64,000 nt of DNA from Lactobacillus ultunensis DSM 16047 (GCF_001436305.1 NZ_AZFO01000005.1:1-64000); one strand, 5' to 3'. Counted from the first letter of the stretch, positions 18,049-26,631 are shown. Numbers and translations are program-made. The notes: generated from the letters alone by a model not told the origin.

Positions 18049-18172
18049 GCACCAAAAACTTATTTTTTGTAAGAGCAGGATAAAATATTAATATTTTAGA
18101 AAATTTACTATAAATAGTAGAATAAAAGAGGGAAAAATTATAAAATCTTATCTTAAAAGTGTGGTGATATTT

Positions 18173-18355
18173 TTGGATTATCAAAAAATTTTGGATCAAC
18201 TGGTTTCAGGTGAACTTAAAGAGTATAAAGTAGAGCCTAAAGATGCCTTTGATCTTCAAAAAACTATTCGAAATTATGGTAAAAGACAATACATTACCGG
18301 TAGGGCTGAAAGAGGCGGTGCTATTGTGTATACCGCGACGAACACTGATGAATAA
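18173..18355 (+). CDS. Small conserved protein upstream of ptsH
   Basis: A 60-residue protein (MDYQKILDQLVSGELKEYKV and onward, ending AIVYTATNTDE), soluble and basic in the middle (TIRNYGKRQYITGRAERGG). I take the TTG at 18173 as start because GTGGTGAT sits 5-6 bases upstream; earlier in-frame GTG codons are part of that site. I know no function for it. It lies between the divergent clpE promoter and ptsHI, and a hairpin follows its stop codon. Confidence 0.65.
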   Translation: MDYQKILDQLVSGELKEYKVEPKDAFDLQKTIRNYGKRQYITGRAERGGAIVYTATNTDE

Positions 18356-18385
18356 ATAATGTAAACTGTTACATTATTGTTGTCT
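18355..18385 (+). terminator. Hairpin after the small gene (possible weak terminator)
   Basis: AATAATGTAA (18355-18364) pairs perfectly with TTACATTATT (18369-18378) on a four-base loop. The tail GTTGTCTT is a poor T-run, so it may be a weak terminator or an operator near the ptsH promoter. Confidence 0.4.
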
Positions 18386-18406
18386 TAACCGTAAAAACAT
18401 GATAAT
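18377..18406 (+). promoter_or_regulatory. Candidate ptsHI promoter
   Basis: TTGTTG (18377-18382), 18-base spacer, GATAAT (18401-18406), 64 bases before ptsH. Confidence 0.45.
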
Positions 18407-18469
18407 CTAGTACTCGAATGGGTATTTATTACCGGTTTAATTTTTTCAATTTTAAAGGAGATATTCACA

Positions 18470-18736
18470 ATGGAAAAACGCGATTTTCATATTATTGCAG
18501 AAACAGGTATTCATGCACGTCCAGCTACTCTTTTAGTACAAGCTGCTTCAAAGTTTGGTTCAGATGTTAACTTGGAATACAACGGCAAGTCAGTAAACTT
18601 GAAGTCAATCATGGGCGTTATGTCACTTGGTGTTGGTCAAAACGCTGACGTTACTATCACTGCTGAAGGTGACGACGAAAAGGACGCTTTAGACGCAATT
18701 GCTGACACTATGAAAAAAGAAGGTTTAGCTGAATAA
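18470..18736 (+). CDS. ptsH: Phosphocarrier protein HPr
   Basis: Carries phosphate from enzyme I to sugar-specific IIA proteins. The phosphorylated histidine H15 is in GIHARPAT, and the regulatory serine S46, target of HPr kinase, is in [12 protein letters not shown]. HPr-Ser-P is the co-repressor of CcpA in Firmicutes. The 88 residues are standard. AAAGGAGA precedes the ATG, and codon use is strongly biased, as expected for high expression. The stop overlaps the ptsI start by one base; hprK lies about 36 kb downstream in this window. Confidence 0.98.
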   Translation: MEKRDFHIIAETGIHARPATLLVQAASKFGSDVNLEYNGKSVNLKSIMGVMSLGVGQNADVTITAEGDDEKDALDAIADTMKKEGLAE

Positions 18737-20469
18737 TGACCAAGACTTTAAAAGGAATTGCTGCTAGTGATGGTATTGCCATTGCTCCAGCATATCTTCT
18801 TGTAGAGCCTGATCTTTCATTCTCAAAGTCATCAATTGATGATGTTGATTCAGAAGTAGCTCGTTACAAGGATGCTATTAAGGAATCAACTTCAGAAGTT
18901 GAAAAAATTCGTGATACTGCTAAAAAGAGCTTGGGTGAAGAAGAAGCCCAAGTTTTTGAAGCTCACTTAATGATTTTGAATGACCCAGAATTTACTGGTG
19001 CTATTGAGAATGAGATTAAGGACTCAAAGATTAATGCAGAAGCTGCACTTGATGAAACTGCTCAAAAATTCATCGCAATTTTTGAAGGTATGACTGATAA
19101 TCCTTATATGCAAGAACGTGCTGCCGATGTACGTGACGTTTCAAAGCGTATCATGGCTCACCTTCTTGGTAAGGAATTGCCAAACCCAGCTTCAATCGAT
19201 CACGAAGTTATCGTAGTTGCTCATGACTTAACTCCGAGTGACACTGCACAACTTAACAAGAAGTATGTTAAGGGCTTTGTTACTGATGTTGGTGGTCGTA
19301 CAGCTCACTCAGCAATTATGGCTCGTTCACTTGAATTGCCAGCCGTAGTTGGTACTGATTCAATTACTAAAGACGTTAAGAACGGCGAAATGTTAATTGA
19401 TGATGGTCTTGATGGTACTGCAATCGTTGCTCCAAGTGATGATCAAGTTGCAGACTACAAGAAGAAGGGTGAAGACTTCCTTAAGCAAAAGGCTGAATGG
19501 CAAAAGTTAAAGGATGAACCTTCAGTAACTGCAGATGGTAAGAAGTTTACTATCGCTGCTAACATTGGTACTCCTAATGATATGCCAGGTGTACATGAAA
19601 ATGGTGCTGAAGCCGTTGGTTTGTACAGAACTGAATTCTTGTACATGGATTCATCAGACTTCCCAACAGAAGATGATCAATTCGAAGCTTACAAGAAGGT
19701 TATCGAAGGCATGAATGGCAAGCAAGTCATCATCAGAACTATGGATATCGGTGGTGATAAGCACCTCGACTACTGGGACTTGCCACAAGAAATGAACCCA
19801 TTCTTAGGTGTACGTGCTATTCGTCTTTCACTTAAAAATGAAAAGATTTTCCGTACTCAATTAAGAGCTTTGCTTCGTGCTTCAGCATACGGTAAACTTG
19901 GTATTATGTTCCCAATGATTGGTACATTGGCTGAACTTCGTCAAGCTAAGGCTATTTTGAATGACGAAAAGCAAAAGCTTATTGAAAAGGGCGTTAAGAT
20001 CGGTGACGACTTACAAGTTGGTATGATGATCGAAGTTCCTGCAGCTGCAGTTTTAGCTGACCAATTCGCTAAGGAAGTTGACTTCTTCTCAATTGGTACT
20101 AACGACTTGATTCAATACACTATGGCTGCTGACCGTGGTAACGACAACGTTTCATACTTGTACCAACCATATAACCCATCAGTACTTCGTTTGATTAAGC
20201 ATACTATTGATGCTGCTCACGAAAACGGTATTTGGTGTGGTATGTGTGGTGAAGCTGCCGGTGATAACACTATGTTCCCAATCTTACTTTCAATGGGACT
20301 TGATGAATACTCAATGAGTGCAACTTCAATCTTACGTATCAGAAGCTTAATGAAGAAGTTTGATACTAAGGATCTTAAGGAATTAGCTAATGAAGCATGC
20401 TTCGTTTCAGAAACTGCTGAAGAAAATGAAAAATTAGTTAACGACTTGATGAAGAAGATCAACAAGTAA
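18736..20469 (+). CDS. ptsI: Phosphoenolpyruvate-protein phosphotransferase (enzyme I)
   Basis: Transfers phosphate from PEP to HPr as the first step of all PTS sugar uptake. The phosphorylated histidine H191 lies in [13 protein letters not shown]; the PEP-binding barrel has [29 protein letters not shown] and the C-terminal catalytic cysteine in GMCGEAAGD. The 577 residues are typical. It starts within the ptsH stop (TAATG) and is followed by a strong terminator, giving a two-gene operon. Confidence 0.98.
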   Translation: MTKTLKGIAASDGIAIAPAYLLVEPDLSFSKSSIDDVDSEVARYKDAIKESTSEVEKIRDTAKKSLGEEEAQVFEAHLMILNDPEFTGAIENEIKDSKINAEAALDETAQKFIAIFEGMTDNPYMQERAADVRDVSKRIMAHLLGKELPNPASIDHEVIVVAHDLTPSDTAQLNKKYVKGFVTDVGGRTAHSAIMARSLELPAVVGTDSITKDVKNGEMLIDDGLDGTAIVAPSDDQVADYKKKGEDFLKQKAEWQKLKDEPSVTADGKKFTIAANIGTPNDMPGVHENGAEAVGLYRTEFLYMDSSDFPTEDDQFEAYKKVIEGMNGKQVIIRTMDIGGDKHLDYWDLPQEMNPFLGVRAIRLSLKNEKIFRTQLRALLRASAYGKLGIMFPMIGTLAELRQAKAILNDEKQKLIEKGVKIGDDLQVGMMIEVPAAAVLADQFAKEVDFFSIGTNDLIQYTMAADRGNDNVSYLYQPYNPSVLRLIKHTIDAAHENGIWCGMCGEAAGDNTMFPILLSMGLDEYSMSATSILRIRSLMKKFDTKDLKELANEACFVSETAEENEKLVNDLMKKINK

Positions 20470-20485
20470 TTTACTATTAAATATG

Positions 20486-20513
20486 AAAAAAGAGACGAAA
20501 TGTCTCTTTTTTT
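20486..20513 (+). terminator. Terminator after ptsI
   Basis: AAAAAGAGAC (20487-20496) pairs with GTCTCTTTTT (20502-20511) around GAAAT, with a T7 tail. Confidence 0.88.
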
Positions 20514-20587
20514 GTTGTCTTTTTTAAAGTTTTAAACAAAACAAATAATTTCTTCACAAATAATTCACGTTTTATCTTTAGGATATG

Positions 20588-20627
20588 TTTGTAAGTTAAC
20601 CTAAACGATAAAATAAGTACTTACAAA
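20588..20627. promoter_or_regulatory. Perfect 9-bp inverted repeat over the spxA -35 region
   Basis: TTTGTAAGT (20588-20596) and ACTTACAAA (20619-20627), 22 bases apart. The arm centres are 31 bases apart, about three helical turns. The right arm contains the -35 box. The regulator is unknown. Confidence 0.5.
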
Positions 20628-20649
20628 AAAGAAGTTAGTATGTTATACT
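20621..20649 (+). promoter_or_regulatory. spxA promoter
   Basis: TTACAA (20621-20626), 17-base spacer, TATACT (20644-20649); about 50 bases of leader before the ATG. Confidence 0.65.
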
Positions 20650-20701
20650 AATTATATGATAAAGAACGTATACAAATATTTGTTCTGAGGAGCGTGATTT
20701 T

Positions 20702-21100
20702 ATGGTAGATTTATATGTATCTCCTAGTTGTACCTCATGTCGCAAAGCGAGAGCTTGGCTTGAAAAGCACAATATTCCGTTTAAGGAAAGAAATGTCTTT
20801 TCTGAACCATTAACTAAAAAGGAATTACTCAAGATTTTGCGTATGACTGAAAATGGTACAGAAGAAATCATTTCTACCCGCTCAAGAGCTTTCCAACAAT
20901 TGAAAATCGATTTAGATGATTTATCAATTGATCAGTTACTTGATTTAGTAGAAAAGAATCCTAGTTTACTTAGAAGGCCAATCATCATGGATGATCGTCG
21001 TCTTCAAGTTGGTTACAATGAAGATGAAATCCGTCGGTTCTTGCCACGTAAGGTACGTCGGTTAGAATTAGCAGAAGCACAAAAGATTGCTGATTTATAA
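20702..21100 (+). CDS. spxA: Transcriptional regulator Spx
   Basis: An ArsC-fold protein that binds the RNA polymerase alpha C-terminal domain and redirects transcription under thiol stress. The redox switch is C10-T-S-C13 in [13 protein letters not shown]. The conserved arginine-proline segment [28 protein letters not shown] is present, and the 132-residue length is standard. GAGGAGCG lies upstream of the ATG. The adaptor that targets Spx for proteolysis (SpxH) is encoded about 1.8 kb downstream. A long inverted repeat overlaps its promoter. Confidence 0.96.
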   Translation: MVDLYVSPSCTSCRKARAWLEKHNIPFKERNVFSEPLTKKELLKILRMTENGTEEIISTRSRAFQQLKIDLDDLSIDQLLDLVEKNPSLLRRPIIMDDRRLQVGYNEDEIRRFLPRKVRRLELAEAQKIADL

Positions 21101-21108
21101 AATTGTTG

Positions 21109-21140
21109 AAAGTGTTAGTGATTAAGCTAACACTTTTATT
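21109..21140 (+). terminator. Terminator after spxA
   Basis: AAAGTGTTAG (21109-21118) pairs with CTAACACTTT (21127-21136), then a T-rich tail. Confidence 0.8.
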
Positions 21141-21167
21141 TTAAATAAAAAATAGGATACAATATAT

Positions 21168-21173
21168 TATAAT
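21168..21173 (+). promoter_or_regulatory. -10 element of mecA
   Basis: TATAAT, 22 bases before the mecA start; the -35 region is weak. Confidence 0.4.
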
Positions 21174-21194
21174 GATTCATGGAGGTGAAATCCT

Positions 21195-21944
21195 TTGCAA
21201 GTAGATCATATTAATGAAAATACCATTAGGGTTAGAATTGATAAAGAAGAATTAGCTCGTCGTGGATTGAAGGTATTAGACCTTTTAGGTGATAAAGACA
21301 AGATTCAACAGTTCTTCTATTCAATCCTTTCAGAGGTTGATACAGACCATACCTTTACTAAAGGCGTACCCGTAACTTTTCAAGTAATGCCTAATAATGG
21401 TGGCCTTGATTTAATGATTACCAAAGTCCAACCTGAAGATGCCAATAATTTACGTAAAATGATGGGTGGAATGGACGATAATAATGGTGGTCAATCTCAA
21501 GGACAGGCTGATACAAGAAGAAGTTTCTTCGATCTGGATCCTAAAGACGATGTAAATACTGAACTTGATCCTTCAGCACAAGAAAAGCGAGAAGCAACTG
21601 CAAATACAAGTAATGATGCTAATAGTGAATATTGGAAGTTTCAAAAACGTCATGCTTATAGATTCACAGAACTTGGCAATGTGATTGAATTAGCAGATAG
21701 TTTAAGAGTAAGAGATTTGGCCTCTAGCTTATATTATCAACGTGGTCAATACTTCTTGGAATTGGCTTTTCTTGATGAAAATTACGCTGAATTGAAACCA
21801 GCTGATGCCTGGGCAATTGCTAATGAATATGGAATTAAAATTACCGATGAAGAAATGAAGACAGTTAAGGAAACAGGTAAGTGTTTGCTTAATCAAGATG
21901 CTTTGGGTCATATTCGTTATTACTTTTTAAGTAAGGCAAAATAA
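21195..21944 (+). CDS. mecA: Adaptor protein MecA
   Basis: A ClpC adaptor that in Bacillus delivers ComK, and in streptococci the competence sigma factor ComX, for degradation. The 249-residue protein begins MQVDHINENTIRVRI and has a substrate-binding N-terminal part, a polar linker (about residues 90-145, NGGQSQGQADTRRS) and a C-terminal Clp-binding domain ending GHIRYYFLSKAK. The start is TTG, preceded by a near-perfect GGAGGTGA. It sits between spxA and coiA, which fits a role in competence and stress control. Confidence 0.93.
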   Translation: MQVDHINENTIRVRIDKEELARRGLKVLDLLGDKDKIQQFFYSILSEVDTDHTFTKGVPVTFQVMPNNGGLDLMITKVQPEDANNLRKMMGGMDDNNGGQSQGQADTRRSFFDLDPKDDVNTELDPSAQEKREATANTSNDANSEYWKFQKRHAYRFTELGNVIELADSLRVRDLASSLYYQRGQYFLELAFLDENYAELKPADAWAIANEYGIKITDEEMKTVKETGKCLLNQDALGHIRYYFLSKAK

Positions 21945-21960
21945 TTAAATTTTGTTAAAG

Positions 21961-21994
21961 AAAAAGAGACGGAACAAAAATCCGTCTCTTTTTT
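21961..21994 (+). terminator. Terminator after mecA, sharing its T-run with the coiA promoter motif
   Basis: AAAAAGAGACGGA pairs with TCCGTCTCTTTTT around ACAAAAA. The terminal T-run is also the T-run of the competence-type motif at 21989-22004. Confidence 0.88.
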
Positions 21995-22004
21995 GCGTAA
22001 TAAA
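21989..22004 (+). promoter_or_regulatory. Competence-type promoter motif upstream of coiA
   Basis: TTTTTTGCGTAATAAA, 14 bases before the coiA ATG. The same core, T-run + GCGTAATAAA, occurs before recA and comFA. It resembles the streptococcal ComX box (TACGAATA after a T-run). Confidence 0.6.
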
Positions 22005-22018
22005 ACATGGGTGAAAAA

Positions 22019-22882
22019 ATGTATGCAGCCATGTTAAATAAAAAATTAGTCCTTGCCGTAAGCGAGGCACATCTGGTTAATACTAAGCAAAAGAAACTAA
22101 ATCAAGAAGTTTATCGTTGTCCGCATTGCAGTAAAAAAGTAATTTTGATTATGTCAGAGCGTAAAGCAGCCTTTTTTAAGCATTGGGCTAACTACAACAA
22201 TTTAATAGGTGAAAAAGAAGAACATCACCAATCAAAAATGTTGTTAAAATCAGCATTAACTGCCGCGGGATTTAATGCAGCAGTAGAAATACCACTAGCT
22301 GATGGGCAACTTAGAGCAGATGTCTTAGTTTCTGAAAAGCTTGCTTTTGAAGTACAATGCGCACCATTGAGTCAAAGTGAGTTCAAACATCGACATGATT
22401 TGTACCATAAAATTGGTGTGACAGATATTTGGATTGTTGGAAGGCGACATTACTTAAAAAATCGTTTAAAACAGACACAATTAATCTTTTTTAGAGAAAA
22501 TAAAAAATGGGGCAATTATTATTTGGAAATTAATCCCCAAAAGAACTTTTTTTGTTTAAAATATAATATTTTACAGGAACCAGTAACTAGAAAGATTTAT
22601 TATCAAACTAAGTATTTTGTTTTGGATGAAGTGAGTATTCGAAGTTTTTGGTATTTTAATCCATCTAAAAAGCGATATATCTTAAATATTGCTAGTCAGA
22701 AAAATTATCTTAGAAAACAAATAAAGCAGAAAACAAAATTAGGTTTAAAAATTGGACAGCTACTTTATGAACAAAGATTAAAGTTTGAAGATTTGCCTGA
22801 AAAATTATTTACCGAGTGGCGTAAACCAGGAGAAGAAAATACTGTTTTACATTATTTACAAAAAAAGCGTCTTATTAAATAA
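22019..22882 (+). CDS. coiA: Competence protein CoiA
   Basis: A predicted nuclease needed for transformation at the recombination stage. The N-terminus has CPHCSKKV (zinc-like CxxC) and a FFKHWAN segment. A PD-(D/E)XK-like core follows: LRADVLVSEKLAFEVQCAPLSQSEFKHRHDLY, then IWIVGRRHYL. It has 287 residues from ATG 22019, chosen because GGGTGA lies 4 bases before it; an earlier in-frame ATG at 22007 is too close to the motif. The gene converges with spxH and overlaps it by 8 bases. Confidence 0.88.
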   Translation: MYAAMLNKKLVLAVSEAHLVNTKQKKLNQEVYRCPHCSKKVILIMSERKAAFFKHWANYNNLIGEKEEHHQSKMLLKSALTAAGFNAAVEIPLADGQLRADVLVSEKLAFEVQCAPLSQSEFKHRHDLYHKIGVTDIWIVGRRHYLKNRLKQTQLIFFRENKKWGNYYLEINPQKNFFCLKYNILQEPVTRKIYYQTKYFVLDEVSIRSFWYFNPSKKRYILNIASQKNYLRKQIKQKTKLGLKIGQLLYEQRLKFEDLPEKLFTEWRKPGEENTVLHYLQKKRLIK

Positions 22883-22886
22883 GACG
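22860..22886 (-). terminator. Minus-strand terminator of spxH within the end of coiA
   Basis: CGTCTTAT (22868-22875) and ATAAGACG (22879-22886) pair; on the minus strand a T7 run follows (22866-22860). There is no T-run on the plus strand. Confidence 0.75.
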
Positions 22887-23495
22887 TAGATGACTCTGTT
22901 CAGGCAGATAGTTAGATAAATAATGTGGTGGGCAATCTGGTAACAAAAGATTAAGCAAATCGTTTTGACTCACTGGGTCATCTAGTAGTACTCCATTGCG
23001 TTCATTATTTTCATTAAATAAAACAATAGTTGGAGTGGCCTTGATGTTCCACTGGTTTGCTAATTTTTGATCTTCTTCAATAGAAATTTTTAAGTAATCG
23101 CTTTGTTTAATTGCATCAATAGTAGAAATTTTAATGTTCAAATTTTGGGTAATTTGCTTACGTAGCTCCGGTTTATAAGCTGAGGCATCATGACTTAAAC
23201 TTTTTTGTAATTCATATAAATATTTACGAGCTTTTTTATTGCCATATGTTAGTTTAATGGCATGATAATCCTTTAAAGCATCATATGTTGCTGTAGAAAA
23301 ACTACTAATATCTGGTAATTTTTGTGCATCCTTACGGCGGCGAATAATGTCGTCTTGTACGAGACTAACATTAGCAATAGGGATATAATGACAACAAACA
23401 TCAATCCCTAATTCATCAACGGTTTTACGAATTTGTCTTTCTGTATCGTAACAATAAATCCCTATTGGATTGATGAATAGAAAAATCTCAAACAT
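22875..23495 (-). CDS. spxH: ClpXP adaptor protein SpxH (YjbH)
   Basis: A DsbA-fold adaptor that in Bacillus and Staphylococcus presents Spx to ClpXP. The 206-residue protein has the family's start, FEIFLFINPIGIYCYDTER, where the CxxC of thiol oxidoreductases has become G-I-Y-C, and a later NIKATPTIVLFNE segment with the cis-proline loop typical of the thioredoxin fold. GAGGTAGAG precedes the ATG. Its proximity to spxA and mecA supports the assignment. It could share a transcript with the CYTH gene upstream, 86 bases away. Confidence 0.85.
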   Translation of the reverse strand: MFEIFLFINPIGIYCYDTERQIRKTVDELGIDVCCHYIPIANVSLVQDDIIRRRKDAQKLPDISSFSTATYDALKDYHAIKLTYGNKKARKYLYELQKSLSHDASAYKPELRKQITQNLNIKISTIDAIKQSDYLKISIEEDQKLANQWNIKATPTIVLFNENNERNGVLLDDPVSQNDLLNLLLPDCPPHYLSNYLPEQSHLRLI

Positions 23496-23581
23496 ACTCT
23501 CTACCTCTTTGGTGTTTTACTAATTGTTACTTTAGCAAGAAACAAAATAAGTGACAAAAAATATGCTTTATTTTCTATATG

Positions 23582-24190
23582 TTATTTTCTGTGTGCGCTT
23601 GCACGTGCGATTTTGTTTTGATTAGTATTCGCAGCTGTTTGCTTAAAACCATAATCTTGTTCTAGTTGCTTTTGAACTTCTTTAATCAGAGAAGGATTGG
23701 TATTTTCAATTTCAAGTTCAAAGTCTTGATAACCATCTGGATAAGAAGTAGCATCTAAAGTTAATTCACAGTTTTTAGGACCATTCATTAAAATACGGCG
23801 AGTTTTACTCCAAGTGAACAAAGAAAGTTCATTCTTTTTAGTAGCAAAATTCTCATTGAGATACTGTCCTATATTGCCGTGAAAAAGAAAATGTTTTTGA
23901 CTGACCAGTTTTTTTGCTTGATCATAAGCTAAATTATCGTTAATTTCGATAACCTCGTGGAATTTCTTTTGTACGGGATTTAGATCTGGTACTTTCATTG
24001 TTTGTTCTGCATGATCAGAATAAATTCTAATTCTTAAACTGATACGATGATTTTTTAATACATCATCGGGAGTATCAAAATAATAATTTTCTTGAATAAA
24101 GTCGCTTTTTATAGGAAATCCGTTTACAATTTCATCATAAACTTTTTTCTGTAAAAGTGTTTTTGCTTCAATTTCACGATTTTTACTCAT
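23582..24190 (-). CDS. CYTH domain protein (YjbK-like)
   Basis: A 202-residue protein with the CYTH (adenylyl cyclase/thiamine triphosphatase) signature E-x-E-x-K: REIEAKTLL at residues 5-13. Alternating charged strands follow (SLRIRIYSD, EQTMKVPD, CELTLDAT, FELEIENT). Members bind triphosphates in a beta tunnel; many are inorganic triphosphatases. It is divergent from the alarmone synthetase relQ, the same arrangement as yjbK-yjbM in Bacillus, which suggests a link to nucleotide signalling. GGAGG lies before the ATG. Confidence 0.87.
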   Translation of the reverse strand: MSKNREIEAKTLLQKKVYDEIVNGFPIKSDFIQENYYFDTPDDVLKNHRISLRIRIYSDHAEQTMKVPDLNPVQKKFHEVIEINDNLAYDQAKKLVSQKHFLFHGNIGQYLNENFATKKNELSLFTWSKTRRILMNGPKNCELTLDATSYPDGYQDFELEIENTNPSLIKEVQKQLEQDYGFKQTAANTNQNKIARASAHRK

Positions 24191-24265
24191 AGTTTTTCCT
24201 CCAAACTGTACAAGACAATTATATGTTAAAATTAAGATGTTTGCTTAAGAAAGGAATGTTTTCTC

Positions 24266-24898
24266 ATGGAGATAGATTGGGATAACTTCTTGTGGCCTTA
24301 TAATGAAGCTGTTCGCGAATTAAAGGTTAAATTTCGTTCTCTTAGACAAGGCTTTTTAACTAAGGGAGAACATTCACCGATTGAGTTTGTAATTGGTAGA
24401 GTTAAAACAGTAGATTCGATTAAGGAAAAGATGACCAGGCGAGTAATCAGCCCTGATGTTATTGAGACTGATATGCAAGATATTGCTGGTATTCGAATTG
24501 TTACTCAGTTTGTTGACGATATTTATAAAGTCGTTGATTTAATTCATGCTCGTGATGATATGGAAGTTGTAGAGGAACGCGACTATATTCAGAATGCTAA
24601 GCCTTCAGGTTATCGTTCATATCATATGGTGATTAATTATACTGTTTACTTGCCAGAAGGTCCGAAAAAGTTAATTGCCGAGATTCAGATTAGAACTTTG
24701 GCAATGAATTTCTGGGCTACTGTTGAACATACCTTAAATTATAAATATCAAGGTGTCTATCCAGATGATATTTCTGAACGGTTAAAGTCAACTGCGGAAG
24801 CTGCTTATAAGCTGGATGAAGAAATGTCATCAATTAAAGATGAGGTCCAAGAAGCTCAAAAGATTTTTACCAAAAACAAGGGCAAGGAAAAATCATGA
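24266..24898 (+). CDS. relQ: Small alarmone synthetase (GTP pyrophosphokinase) RelQ
   Basis: Makes (p)ppGpp from ATP and GTP/GDP; single-domain, without the hydrolase or TGS/ACT parts of Rel. The synthetase motifs are clear: KVKFRSLRQGF, MQDIAGIRIV, RDYIQNAKPSGYRSYHMVI and EIQIRTLAMNFWATVEHTLNYK. The 210-residue length is standard for YjbM/RelQ, which form tetramers. AAAGGAA lies before the ATG. It overlaps nadK by four bases (ATGA), and relQ-nadK-rluD is a conserved Firmicute operon. Confidence 0.95.
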   Translation: MEIDWDNFLWPYNEAVRELKVKFRSLRQGFLTKGEHSPIEFVIGRVKTVDSIKEKMTRRVISPDVIETDMQDIAGIRIVTQFVDDIYKVVDLIHARDDMEVVEERDYIQNAKPSGYRSYHMVINYTVYLPEGPKKLIAEIQIRTLAMNFWATVEHTLNYKYQGVYPDDISERLKSTAEAAYKLDEEMSSIKDEVQEAQKIFTKNKGKEKS

Positions 24899-25707
24899 AA
24901 ATAACGATTGCGCATAACAACTATGATAAGACGCTGGAAACGGTAGCTCGTCTTAAAGATATTCTACAAAAGAAGAATGTTGTTTTTGATGCCAAATATC
25001 CCGATGTAGTAATTACCGTTGGTGGAGATGGCACATTAATTAATGCTTTTCACCGCTATGAGAACCAGGTTGATTCAGTCCGTTTTATAGGGGTTCATAC
25101 TGGTCACTTAGGCTTTTACACTGATTGGCGAAATTATGACATTGACAAAATGGTTGATGCGCTTTTATTAACTAAAGGAGAGCCAGCTAAGTATCCTTTA
25201 CTTGAGATAAAAATGCTAACGGAATCAGGAGAAACTCGTTATCATCTAGCAGTTAATGAATCAGCTGTAAAAAGAGTGTCGCATACGCTTGAAGCGGATG
25301 TTTATATAAATGATGAGTTATTTGAAAACTTTCGGGGTGATGGACTTTGTGTTTCAACCCCTACAGGTTCAACTGCTTATAGTAAATCATTGGGTGGCGC
25401 AGTTATTCATCCTCGCCTAAAAGCTTTGCAAATGACTGAAATTGCTTCGATTAACAATCGAGTATTTAGAACTTTGTCCGCTCCGATTGTAATTGCACCT
25501 GATCAATGGATCACAATTATTCCTAATGCGGACCATTTTGTAATGACTGTGGATGGTGCAAGGATTGATGTGCGTAATGCTAAAAAAATTGAATATCGAA
25601 TTTCTCAACATTCAATCCAATTTGATCAATTTGGCCACCATCATTTCTGGGCTCGTGTTCAAGATGCATTTATTGGAGAAGCAAAAAATAATGACGAGTT
25701 TATTTAA
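24895..25707 (+). CDS. nadK: NAD kinase
   Basis: Phosphorylates NAD to NADP. The signature GGDGTLINAF is at residues 43-52. Further motifs are GVHTGHLGFYTDW, the NE pair in LAVNESAVKR and the glycine-rich GDGLCVSTPTGSTAYSKSLGG. The length, 270 residues, matches the short Firmicute form. It overlaps relQ by 4 bases and the next gene by 17 bases, so translation of all three is coupled. Confidence 0.96.
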   Translation: MKITIAHNNYDKTLETVARLKDILQKKNVVFDAKYPDVVITVGGDGTLINAFHRYENQVDSVRFIGVHTGHLGFYTDWRNYDIDKMVDALLLTKGEPAKYPLLEIKMLTESGETRYHLAVNESAVKRVSHTLEADVYINDELFENFRGDGLCVSTPTGSTAYSKSLGGAVIHPRLKALQMTEIASINNRVFRTLSAPIVIAPDQWITIIPNADHFVMTVDGARIDVRNAKKIEYRISQHSIQFDQFGHHHFWARVQDAFIGEAKNNDEFI

Positions 25708-26596
25708 GTTGATTGTACAAGAAAGAGACCCAAAGAAATTGGGCTCTTTTTTGTTAAAGAATGGTTTTTCTCATCAAGCTTTGATTAAAGCAAGATATCA
25801 TCACGGTATGATTTTAGTAAATCATAAAAGACGATATCTCAGTTTTCGCTTAAGGACAGGAGATGAAGTGATTTTCATTAGTGGTGAAGAAAAGAAAAAT
25901 GAATTTCTAAAGCCTTCTTCTAATCCTGTGAAGCCGGTTTTGGAAACTAAAAATTATATTGTTCTAGATAAACCAGCCGGCGTATTGTCAATTCCATCAC
26001 GTTACGAAGACAATGATGCTATTGTTAATCGCTTGATGGGCTATTTTGCTAAAAAGAACATGTCAAATCTTAAGCCGCATGTTATTACCAGGCTAGATCG
26101 TGACACTTCAGGGCTAGTATTGGTGGGTAAAAATGCTATCGCGCATGCACGTTTTAGTAAAATCGGAAAGGAAAAATTTGTAAAAAAATATCATGCTATT
26201 GTACATGGTAATTTTTCAGAGGATAAGCTTACCGGAGTAATTGATGCACCAATAGGTAAAAAAGGTAGTGGTGTAAAAAGAGCGGTAGTTGAAGGTGGTA
26301 AAAAAGCTCAGACAAAATATCGGGTACTTAAACAAGTATCAGGGGCCAGTCTGGTTGAATTACGTCTATTAACTGGTAGAACTCATCAAATTCGTGTACA
26401 TATGGCATATTTAGGTCATCCTCTATATGGTGATCATTTATATGGAATTGAGGATGACTTTTCTAGACAAGCTCTTAATTGTTTTTATCTAAGTTTTCCA
26501 GATCCTTTTGATAATGAAAAAATTAAAGAAATTTCAATAGAAGAACCAACAGATATGAATGAGCTTTGGCAAAAAATGATTAACAAGAAATTCTAA
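25691..26596 (+). CDS. RluA/RluD-family pseudouridine synthase
   Basis: Converts uridine to pseudouridine in rRNA or tRNA. The catalytic aspartate is in HVITRLDRDTSGLVLVGKN, followed by KKYHAIVHGNF and LLTGRTHQIRVHMAYLGHPLYGD. An N-terminal segment (residues 15-60) looks like a degenerate S4-type RNA-binding part. The ATG at 25691 gives 301 residues, has GGAG upstream and overlaps nadK by 17 bases; an earlier start would only add residues from the wrong frame of nadK. The target site is not predictable here. Confidence 0.92.
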   Translation: MTSLFKLIVQERDPKKLGSFLLKNGFSHQALIKARYHHGMILVNHKRRYLSFRLRTGDEVIFISGEEKKNEFLKPSSNPVKPVLETKNYIVLDKPAGVLSIPSRYEDNDAIVNRLMGYFAKKNMSNLKPHVITRLDRDTSGLVLVGKNAIAHARFSKIGKEKFVKKYHAIVHGNFSEDKLTGVIDAPIGKKGSGVKRAVVEGGKKAQTKYRVLKQVSGASLVELRLLTGRTHQIRVHMAYLGHPLYGDHLYGIEDDFSRQALNCFYLSFPDPFDNEKIKEISIEEPTDMNELWQKMINKKF

Positions 26597-26631
26597 AGTT
26601 ATTAGACAAAGCTACTAAAAGTCTTGCATCC

